Notes under the pieces: generated by a model
What the model saw: only the letters and a program-made list of their open reading frames with translations
What the model was told of the DNA's origin: nothing
Database searches by the model: none
Translations under genes and position numbers: made by a program
In this document: piece by piece, positions 1 to 6,506 of the stretch
Position numbering within the stretch: position 1 is the stretch's first letter
Layout: each line of letters opens with the position of its first letter
Source: CATQHW01 sp965243545
GTDB taxonomy: Bacteria; Spirochaetota; Spirochaetia; SZUA-6; Bin103
Reading direction: 5' to 3'
DNA length: 64,000 bases
NCBI GenBank assembly: GCA_965243545.1
Contig: OZ251573.1
Location: 4,537,232 to 4,601,231, forward strand

Positions 1-438
1 GATCGGCGCCTCGACCCCGGCGGCCAGCTGCGCCGCGATCTGCGCCGGCAATGCGCCGCCGGCGGTCGCCTTCGACCGGATGCCGATCCCGGCCTGACCC
101 CGCACCGGCAGCGGACGGAAGTAACGCGCCAGCAGGCTACGGGCGATCCGGCGGTCGGCCGCCGGTCCGGCGTCGGCCACCCGCTGCAGGGCGGCGCGCA
201 CGATCGGCGCCGGCAACGGCCGCAGCGGCGGCAGCCAGTCGATGAGTCCGCGCTGCTCCCACGTGCGGAGGTGGCCGTAGACCGGATCGTTGGGCGACAC
301 CAGCGTCTGCGCGCCGGCGCAGAGCGGCGCCGTCACCGCCGCGATCAACAGCAGCACGGCCCGCGCGCGGCTGGCGTGCGCGCGGCCCGTCCGCGCCTGG
401 CCGGCCAGCGCTCGGTCAGCCGGCGGCCGGTCCGTCAC
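1..438 (-). CDS. Wzi-like capsule assembly / outer-membrane protein, N-terminal part (runs off the left edge)
   Basis: This frame stays open from a GTG at 438 to the window edge, giving 146 codons. The GTG overlaps the TGA stop of the upstream acyltransferase gene by four bases (GTGA), so translation is probably coupled. The N-terminus is Arg-rich, followed by a hydrophobic segment (AVLLLIAAVTAPLCAGAQ) that reads as a signal peptide with cleavage after the AGA or CAGA region. The mature start (VSPNDPVYGHL, then an ERGLIDWLPPLRPL stretch) resembles the opening of 'capsule assembly Wzi family' beta-barrel proteins of spirochaetes and Bacteroidetes. Those proteins anchor or organise surface polysaccharide at the outer membrane. 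Only the N-terminus is visible, so the family call is inference from this short stretch. A different SLH-like or porin family is possible. Confidence 0.6.
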   Translation of the reverse strand, partial: MTDRPPADRALAGQARTGRAHASRARAVLLLIAAVTAPLCAGAQTLVSPNDPVYGHLRTWEQRGLIDWLPPLRPLPAPIVRAALQRVADAGPAADRRIARSLLARYFRPLPVRGQAGIGIRSKATAGGALPAQIAAQLAAGVEAPI

Positions 439-1763
439 CGGCTGCGCTCCGGCGTCCGCTCTGCCGGCCGGCGCGGCTGCGCCCCGCGGGGGCCGGCGGG
501 GTGTCCCGATCCGTCCATCGCGCCGGGATTCTGTACGGAGACGGCCGGCGCGGCAACGCGGCCGGCCAACCGGCCCCGGCGCGTTCGGACGTGGCGCAGG
601 AAGAGCTCCCACTTGATCACCGACTCGCGCGGCATGACCACTTCGAACACGCGGCGCCGCGACGAGAAGTTGAGCCGCCGCCGGATGTCGACCGCCTCGG
701 CCCGTAGCTCGGTGATCGGGATCGACCACGGCGCCGCGCCGGCGACCGAAAGCGTATCGGCGGTCAGCGCCAGCGGGCCGCAGGCGATCAGCGCCGGCGC
801 CGGATCGGTGACGTCGTAGAGCCGGACCGGCTCGCTGCGCAGCAGCTCGCCGGCGGGCAACGCGCCGCCGGCCGGCCGGCGCGGCTCCGGGAACCGAGCG
901 CTCAGCTCATCGACGGCCGCCCGCAACGTGATCGGTCCGCCGCCGGCGGCCGGATGGAGCCGGCCTTCGGCATCGACGCGCCACGCCGCCGGGCAGCGCC
1001 GGCAGGCGGCCGTATCGCCTCGCTCCTCGATCGCGTCCAACCGCAGACAGGCGGGGCAGGCGAACAGCACGTTGCCGATCCCGGCGGCCAGCCGCCGCCC
1101 GCGCACCGGCCAGCTCGGCCCCGTCTCTGCGTCGACGCGGATACGCTCCTCTATGTAGCGGCGAATCGACTGCAGGGAGTCGCGCTCGGTGAAGCGCCGC
1201 GGCCGGTCGACCTCCACGTGCACGCGGCCGCGGCGCAGGCTCTCCGCCCAGCGCGGCGACTGCCGCCAGCCGTTGTAGACGCGCGCGGTCACCACCGGCA
1301 GGCCCATCGCCAGCACCAGCTTCTCCACGGCGGGCAGAATCGGCAGCGGCCGGCCGTCCCAGGTCCGTTCGCCCTCCGGGAACAGGCCGACGGAGCCGCC
1401 CAGGTCACGCCAGCGGCGCAGGCGCAGGATCGCGCGCGGGTCGGCCGTGTACTTGCGTTTCGGCACCGCCCCGAAGAAGCGGCTCACCCAGCCGATCGGT
1501 CCGCCGGCGAACGCCAGCTCGGTCGCCAGGAAGTGGATGGCGCGCCCCGTGGCCAGCGACAGGAACAGCGGGTCCCAGAACGACGAGTGATTGGACATGA
1601 CCAGCGCCGGCTCGCGTGATGGCCGGGACGGTCCGAAGGTGATGCGCACCAGCGGCCGCATCCCGTATCGGACCAGCGGCCCGATCCACCGCGCCCGCGA
1701 CTCGACGCGGCGGCGGTTGCGCGGCGTCGGCGGCAGCGGGTCGACGCGCCGCCGGACACGCAT
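435..1763 (-). CDS. PlsC-like 1-acyl-glycerol-3-phosphate acyltransferase with C-terminal zinc-ribbon-like segment
   Basis: The 442-aa product has the acyltransferase signatures NHSSFWD (residues 58-64, the HX4D catalytic motif) and FPEGERTW (PEG at about 129-131). These define the PlsC/LPLAT superfamily, which acylates lysophosphatidic acid or related glycerol-lipids at the cytoplasmic membrane. Simple PlsC proteins are about 200-250 aa. Here roughly 200 further residues follow, opening with a four-cysteine pattern CPAC...CRRC (about residues 236-263) that looks like a small zinc ribbon. The rest is not recognised. It lies 26 bases downstream of the ribbon-helix-helix gene and its stop overlaps the next gene's start. 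This suggests lipid or envelope work linked to the Wzi-like protein. The acyltransferase call is firm; the substrate is unknown. Confidence 0.85.
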   Translation of the reverse strand: MRVRRRVDPLPPTPRNRRRVESRARWIGPLVRYGMRPLVRITFGPSRPSREPALVMSNHSSFWDPLFLSLATGRAIHFLATELAFAGGPIGWVSRFFGAVPKRKYTADPRAILRLRRWRDLGGSVGLFPEGERTWDGRPLPILPAVEKLVLAMGLPVVTARVYNGWRQSPRWAESLRRGRVHVEVDRPRRFTERDSLQSIRRYIEERIRVDAETGPSWPVRGRRLAAGIGNVLFACPACLRLDAIEERGDTAACRRCPAAWRVDAEGRLHPAAGGGPITLRAAVDELSARFPEPRRPAGGALPAGELLRSEPVRLYDVTDPAPALIACGPLALTADTLSVAGAAPWSIPITELRAEAVDIRRRLNFSSRRRVFEVVMPRESVIKWELFLRHVRTRRGRLAGRVAAPAVSVQNPGAMDGSGHPAGPRGAQPRRPAERTPERSR

Positions 1764-1788
1764 TCAGGCGTCGATGGACACCATGCCG

Positions 1789-2031
1789 TCAGTCCCGGCC
1801 GGCCGAGTCGTGCGCGATCAGCGGCCATCGCTCCGGCGCCGTCTTGAACGCGCCCAGATCGCTCGGCGCCGGCAGGCGCCATGGCTCACCGCACGTGACC
1901 GGCGGATACGTTCGCGTGATGTACTCGACACCGCGCCGCACCACTTCGGCGACCGGTATCTCACGCTCGCGGGCCACCCGCTTCACTTCCTCGTACAGCC
2001 CCTGCGGCAGCTGAATCTGCGTCCGCACCAT
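1789..2031 (-). CDS. Ribbon-helix-helix (CopG/Arc-type) small DNA-binding protein, antitoxin-like
   Basis: This 80-aa protein begins MVRTQIQLPQGLYEEVKRVA, the classic beta-strand plus two-helix ribbon-helix-helix pattern. The N-terminal strand would enter the DNA major groove as a dimer. The tail (about residues 45-80) contains an EPWRLPAPSDLG-like segment of the sort antitoxins use to cover a PIN-domain toxin. No PIN or other toxin gene follows: the next gene is the acyltransferase. It may therefore be a solitary regulator of the downstream envelope genes, or the survivor of a vapBC-type pair. The start is the first ATG. A TTGACG at 2062-2067 (minus strand) sits about where a -35 box would lie, but no convincing -10 was seen. 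Confidence 0.7.
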   Translation of the reverse strand: MVRTQIQLPQGLYEEVKRVAREREIPVAEVVRRGVEYITRTYPPVTCGEPWRLPAPSDLGAFKTAPERWPLIAHDSAGRD

Positions 2032-2086
2032 GCCATCAAACTGTCATGCTTACATTTCCAACGTCAACCGGCCCTTGCGGGGGCGC

Positions 2087-2115
2087 TTGCCGGCCGGGCG
2101 ACAAGCTCATAGGCT
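2087..2115 (+). promoter_or_regulatory. Promoter of the 2125-9717 catabolic cluster, near-leaderless
   Basis: TTGCCG at 2087-2092, a 17-base spacer and TAGGCT at 2110-2115 make a sigma70-type promoter. The ATG at 2125 lies 9 bases after the -10, so the transcript would have almost no 5' leader, and no Shine-Dalgarno sequence is present. The same TTGCCG box at the same 17-base spacing precedes the MoxR operon. Confidence 0.5.
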
Positions 2116-2124
2116 TGGGGCGCC

Positions 2125-2919
2125 ATGACTGCCACACAGAAATACCTGTTCGACCTGCAGGGCTACCTGCTGGTCGAGGACGTGCTCACCGGCGAGGAGT
2201 GCGAGGCCGCCAAGCGCAAGATACGCGAACGGATGCAGCCGCTCGCCAAGACCCCGGACGGCTACGACGCCAACGGGACCTGGCACCGGTGCGCCGGCCT
2301 GATCGAAGCGGGGCAGCCGTTCATCTCGCTGATCGACCATCCACGGCTGATGGAGGTCCTTACGGAGATCATCGGCCCCAAGCTGCGCCTGGAGAGCGCC
2401 TACAGCTTCGTGCGCTCCAAGGGGTGCCCGCAGTTCGAGATGCACGGCGGCCATCGCGGCGGCCGGGTCAACTTTCGCTACGCCGTGCAGGGCGACCAGA
2501 TCTTCACCGGGCTCACCGTCGTCTCGTTCGCGCTCCAGGACATCGCGACGGAGGACGGCGGCTTCGCCTGCATTCCCGGCTCCCACAAGTCCGACTTCCG
2601 CGCGCCCGACCCGGACCGCGCGCGGCTGTACGCCGTCGACGGCCCGCTGGTGCGCAACGTCGCCGCGCCCAAGGGGTCGGCCATCATCTTCACGGAGACG
2701 CTGGCGCACGGCGCCAACCGCTGGACGGCGGACGAGCCGCGCTACGGCCTGTTCTACAAGTACAACGACCGCGCGGCCAGCTACCATTGGCAGCGCGACC
2801 GCATCCCCGGCGCGGAGACGCTGGCCAAGCTCACCGACGCGCAGCGCGCGTTCTTCAACAGCGCCTGGGAGGCGTTCGGTCCGGAGGACAACTTCCGCAA
2901 CGAGTTGCCGGAAACATGA
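2125..2919 (+). CDS. Phytanoyl-CoA dioxygenase (PhyH) family protein
   Basis: The 264-aa sequence is a PhyH-type Fe(II)/2-oxoglutarate oxygenase, a fold that hydroxylates small organic substrates. Recognisable parts are the N-terminal FDLQGYLLVEDVL segment, MHGGH (about residue 104), the strand LTVVSFALQDI, the GGFACIPGSHKSDF block, and a distal His/Arg region ETLAHGANRWT...EPRYGLFYKY. In this subfamily the usual HxD is not obvious. The MHGGH and AHG histidines are the most likely metal ligands, so catalysis is inferred. It is first in a same-strand cluster with RraA-like, esterase and enolase-superfamily genes, suggesting a step in catabolism of an imported compound. The next gene starts 10 bases after its stop. 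Confidence 0.8.
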   Translation: MTATQKYLFDLQGYLLVEDVLTGEECEAAKRKIRERMQPLAKTPDGYDANGTWHRCAGLIEAGQPFISLIDHPRLMEVLTEIIGPKLRLESAYSFVRSKGCPQFEMHGGHRGGRVNFRYAVQGDQIFTGLTVVSFALQDIATEDGGFACIPGSHKSDFRAPDPDRARLYAVDGPLVRNVAAPKGSAIIFTETLAHGANRWTADEPRYGLFYKYNDRAASYHWQRDRIPGAETLAKLTDAQRAFFNSAWEAFGPEDNFRNELPET

Positions 2920-2929
2920 GGAGCGGCCG

Positions 2930-4849
2930 GTGACCACCATCACCGCGACCACGCCGTACGCGCGGCTGCCGGCCTGGGCGGCGCTGCAGCGGCGCCTGTT
3001 CGACCTGCTCGACGCGGCGGTCGATCCGTTCCTGGACAAGTACACCGACGCCGGCGGCGCCCTGATCTGGCGCGACGCGGCCAGCGAAGGTTATCCGAGC
3101 CGCGACGGCGCCGACGACTTCTACGAGTCGTTCGGCAACTGGCCGCTGTACTACCTGCTCGGCGGCGGCGACCGGCTGCTGCCGCTGAGCCACCGGCAGT
3201 GGGACGCGGTGACCCGGCAACTCACCTCCTACGGCGTGCTCCGGCGCGAATACGAACTCGGCTACGATCAGTTCCACCAGTCGGAGAGCTACATCTACTT
3301 CTACGCTCTCTGCCTTGCCGATCCCGGCAACGCGCTGCTGCGCGAACGGGCGGAGCGGTTCGCCGGCTTCTACCTGGGGAGCGACCCGGAGGCGCCCAAC
3401 TACGACCGGCAACGGCGCCTGATCCGCGCGCCGCACAACGGCGCCGGCGGCCCGCGCTGGGGCTTCTTCCTCGACGAGCCGAGCTACGGCTGGTCGGCGG
3501 GGATGGCCCGCTACGGCCTGCCGTACCACGACGTGCCGGGCATCGCCTCCTACGACGACCTGCGCGACCCGGCGCTGGCCCGCCGCATGGGCGCGGCGAT
3601 GGAGGAGCGCATGGGGCGCGGCGACGTGGCCGGCAACCTGTGCGTCACCAGCCTGGTGACCAATGCCTTCCTGCTCACCGGCGACGACCGGTACCGCGAC
3701 TGGATCGTGGAGTACGTCGACGCCTGGCTGGCGCGGGCGCAGGCCGCCGGCGGGTTGCTGCCGGACAACGTCGGCCTGTCCGGCCGGGTAGGGGAATACC
3801 TGGACGGCAAGTGGTACGGCGGGCTGTACGGCTGGACGTGGCCGCACGGCTACTACAACATCGGCTACGCCGCGGTGGACGCGGCGCTCAACGCCTATCT
3901 GGTGAGCGGCGAGGAACGGTTCCTGGACCTGCCGCGCCGGCAGTTCGACGCGGTGTGGGAGCAGGGCCGGGAGCTGCCGGTCGCCGACCTGGAGATGAGC
4001 CTGCCGGAACACTTCGCCGCGCAGCCGCCGGGGGCGGTCGAGTTCGTCGTCCCCTACCGGTTCGGCGACCACGGCTGGTTCGACTTCCAACCGGTGTCGA
4101 CGCGCGTGCCGGCGGCGCTCTGGAACGTGACCGAGGCCGATCAGGACCGGGAGCGGCTGCTGGCCATCCGCGCGCGCTCAAGCGCCGACTGGCGCCGGGT
4201 GGTCCCGATGCGCGGCAAGGAGGACGCCGACCACGAACCGGCATGGCTGGCGTACCTGAGCGGCGACAACCCCGGCTACCCGGAGGCGGCCCTGGGACAG
4301 GCGTACGCCATGGCGAGCCGCCGGCTCGACCAGATCCGGGGCGACGACGCCGACGTCACCACCGTGCACATCCACCACTGGCAGGACGCCAACCCGATCA
4401 CCACGGAGGCGCTGGTCCAGCTCACCACCGGCTCACCGCAGATCATCTACAACGGCGGGCTGCTCCACTGCCGGCTGCGCTACTTCGACGCGGAGCGGCG
4501 CCGTCCGGGCCTGCCGGCCGACGTCGCCGCGCTGGTCACCTCGGTCGAGCGGGGCGGCGTGGGCCTGCACCTGGTCAACACCAGCGGATTCGCCGCCCGC
4601 ACCGTGATCCTGCAAGCGGGCGGCTTTGGCGAACACCGGTTCCGGCAGGTGACGTTCCCGGAACGCGCCAGCGACTACCCCGGCGCCATAGGCAACGGTC
4701 CGCCGCCGTCGCTCCGCACCGAGCCGCGCACGCTGGCGGTGGACGGCCGCTACCTGCGGGTGGCGCTGCCGGCCGGCAGCGAGCTGCGCTTGACCCTTGC
4801 CTTCGACCGTTACGCCGGCGCGCCCGGCTACCACACCCCGTGGGACTGA
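2930..4849 (+). CDS. Uncharacterised 639-aa protein, probably an (alpha/alpha)-barrel enzyme
   Basis: This protein is not recognised by name. It starts at a GTG preceded by gaggagcggcc-like purines (GAGGAG). It is rich in aromatic and acidic pairs spaced between helices (for example ESFGNWPLYYLLGGG, HQSESYIYF, GYGWSAGM-like and WPHGYYNIGYAAVDAAL). This resembles helical toroid enzymes such as unsaturated glucuronyl hydrolases and heparinase-type lyases. The last 150 residues turn beta-rich (GVGLHLVNTSGF, AGSELRLTLAF), like the C-terminal sheet domain of such lyases. No signal peptide is seen, so it is probably cytoplasmic. Its neighbours point to breakdown of an oligosaccharide or its product. 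The enzyme class is inference from fold-like pattern only. Confidence 0.7.
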   Translation: MTTITATTPYARLPAWAALQRRLFDLLDAAVDPFLDKYTDAGGALIWRDAASEGYPSRDGADDFYESFGNWPLYYLLGGGDRLLPLSHRQWDAVTRQLTSYGVLRREYELGYDQFHQSESYIYFYALCLADPGNALLRERAERFAGFYLGSDPEAPNYDRQRRLIRAPHNGAGGPRWGFFLDEPSYGWSAGMARYGLPYHDVPGIASYDDLRDPALARRMGAAMEERMGRGDVAGNLCVTSLVTNAFLLTGDDRYRDWIVEYVDAWLARAQAAGGLLPDNVGLSGRVGEYLDGKWYGGLYGWTWPHGYYNIGYAAVDAALNAYLVSGEERFLDLPRRQFDAVWEQGRELPVADLEMSLPEHFAAQPPGAVEFVVPYRFGDHGWFDFQPVSTRVPAALWNVTEADQDRERLLAIRARSSADWRRVVPMRGKEDADHEPAWLAYLSGDNPGYPEAALGQAYAMASRRLDQIRGDDADVTTVHIHHWQDANPITTEALVQLTTGSPQIIYNGGLLHCRLRYFDAERRRPGLPADVAALVTSVERGGVGLHLVNTSGFAARTVILQAGGFGEHRFRQVTFPERASDYPGAIGNGPPPSLRTEPRTLAVDGRYLRVALPAGSELRLTLAFDRYAGAPGYHTPWD

Positions 4850-4877
4850 CCACGCCGTCCCCCACCAAGGAGCGCAC

Positions 4878-5690
4878 GTGACCGAACCTGAAGAACGCCG
4901 CGTCGGCCCGCAGCACATGCCGGACGGCCTGACGCTGCCGATCCGCGGACCCGACTTCCCCCGCGCCGAACCGGAGCTGATCGAGCGGCTCAGCGGCGTC
5001 AGCGCCGCGACCGCGGCGGCCGGCCTGCACGGCATGGGCGTGCGGCAGAGCTTCGTGCAGGGGCCGGTGCAGCGCCTGCCCGGCGCCCGGACCATCGGCA
5101 CCGCCGTCACCCTGCAGTTCATGCCGCAGCGTGAGGACATAGCCTCCGGCATCGGCCAGGAGCACGCGGAGAAGGTGAGCGCGCTGTGGAGCGTGCTCGA
5201 CGAGATTCGCCCCGGCGACGTGCTGGTGGTGCAGGCGTACGGGGACCGGTACACCGGCTGCCTGGGCGAGATGCTGATCACCTACCTCAAGGGCCGCGGC
5301 GGCGTCGGCTTGGTGGTCGACGGCTGCATCCGCGACTGGCCCAAGGTGCGCGCCATCGGGCTGCCGCTCTGGACGGTGGGCGTCACCCCGCATTACGCCT
5401 CGCAGGCGTCGCTGTTCCCCTGGGCGTATAACGTGCCGGTGGCGCTGAGCCGAGTGCTGGCCATGCCCGGCGACATCGTCATAGCGGACGACGACGGCGC
5501 CGTGATCGTCCCGCGCAAGATGGCGAGCGACCTTGCCGTAGGCACCACCGCCCACGAAGAGTGGGAGGAGTTCAGCCGCCTCAAGCTGGCCGCCGGCGGT
5601 TCGATCGCCAAGTACTATCCGCTGAACGCGGAAGGGCAGCGCGAATACGAGCAATGGAGAGCCGAGCAGCAACGCGACCGGAACGGGTGA
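4878..5690 (+). CDS. RraA-like / HMG-type aldolase family protein
   Basis: The GTG at 4878 is chosen because AAGGAG lies just before it; a longer upstream reading would overlap the previous gene. The 270-aa product belongs to the RraA superfamily. It has a GLHGMGVRQ N-terminal loop, GDVLVVQAYGD, and the signature VVDGCIRDWPKV (about residues 145-157), whose Arg-Asp pair binds substrate and divalent metal in 4-hydroxy-4-methyl-2-oxoglutarate/oxaloacetate aldolases. Members either act as class II aldolases/decarboxylases or, in enteric bacteria, inhibit RNase E. In this catabolic cluster an aldolase-type role on a 2-keto acid is more likely. At 270 aa it is longer than E. coli RraA (about 160 aa), like many aldolase-type members. 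Confidence 0.85.
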   Translation: MTEPEERRVGPQHMPDGLTLPIRGPDFPRAEPELIERLSGVSAATAAAGLHGMGVRQSFVQGPVQRLPGARTIGTAVTLQFMPQREDIASGIGQEHAEKVSALWSVLDEIRPGDVLVVQAYGDRYTGCLGEMLITYLKGRGGVGLVVDGCIRDWPKVRAIGLPLWTVGVTPHYASQASLFPWAYNVPVALSRVLAMPGDIVIADDDGAVIVPRKMASDLAVGTTAHEEWEEFSRLKLAAGGSIAKYYPLNAEGQREYEQWRAEQQRDRNG

Positions 5691-6506
5691 ATGGTGTTTG
5701 ACCCCCGTCGCTTGGCCAACCCGATCGAGGAGCGGCCGGTGTTCGGCAGTACTCTGGAGGAGCTCCACGATCTGCGGCTGGCCAGATACTTTCGCAACCG
5801 GTTTCCGGACTGGTCGTCGCCGAGCGACTGGGCGCATACGCTGGTGGCCCACAAACTGGCGGCGGAAACCGATGCCGGCGTCGTTCCCACCCACCTGGGA
5901 ATCCTGCTGTTCGCCGAGCAGCCGGAGCGTCACGTTCCCGGCGCATACGTCGACGTGGCCGCGTACCACGACGCCGCGGCGGACGGGAACACGGTCGACA
6001 GCAGGCGGTTCACCGGGCCGCTGCCGGAGCAGATCGCGCAGGTCATGACCTACTTCGGCGCATCGCCGTTGATCCCCACCAGTTCCAGGAAGGACGGGGA
6101 AGGCCGGCGCGATTATCCGAGCTACGCTCATACGGCGCTGCAGGAAGCGGTGGTCAACGCGATCGTCCACCGCGATTACGAGCAGCGCGGGTCACAGATC
6201 ATCATCCGCCTGTTCCCGGACCGCATCGAGTGGCAAAACCCCGGCGCCCTGTACAACACGCTGACCGTCGAGAACCTGTACGCGGGGTGCCAGCCGGCCC
6301 GCCGCAACCAGTTCCTGGCCGGCTTCATGCGCGACTACAAGAGCCCGCTCACCGGCGTCAGCTACATGGAGGCGCGGGGCGAGGGCTTCCTGAAACTGGT
6401 CCGCGACAGCGAGCGGCTATCCGGCCGCCGCCCCCGCCTGGAGCAGATCGGCGACGCCACCAAACTCACAATTTTCGCTGCGCCCCAACCCCGGCAAGAC
6501 AGATGA
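5691..6506 (+). CDS. RecG-like/HATPase_c_4 ATP-binding protein lacking the N-terminal AlbA domain
   Basis: The ATG directly follows the RraA-like stop, and its own stop overlaps the next start (ATGA). The 271-aa protein matches the C-terminal two-thirds of 'putative DNA-binding' AlbA_2/RecG-like transcriptional regulators: a PTHLGILLFAEQPE strand, EAVVNAIVHRDYE (GHKL N-box, about residues 150-162), DRIEWQNPG (G1-like box) and ARGEGFLKLV (G2-like box). Full-length relatives, such as the one at 14837-16369, begin with an AlbA_2 DNA-binding domain of about 130 residues, which is absent here. It may be an N-terminally truncated regulator kept by translational coupling, or an accessory ATPase. Its place inside a catabolic cluster is odd; autoregulation of that cluster is conjecture. 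Confidence 0.75.
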   Translation: MVFDPRRLANPIEERPVFGSTLEELHDLRLARYFRNRFPDWSSPSDWAHTLVAHKLAAETDAGVVPTHLGILLFAEQPERHVPGAYVDVAAYHDAAADGNTVDSRRFTGPLPEQIAQVMTYFGASPLIPTSSRKDGEGRRDYPSYAHTALQEAVVNAIVHRDYEQRGSQIIIRLFPDRIEWQNPGALYNTLTVENLYAGCQPARRNQFLAGFMRDYKSPLTGVSYMEARGEGFLKLVRDSERLSGRRPRLEQIGDATKLTIFAAPQPRQDR

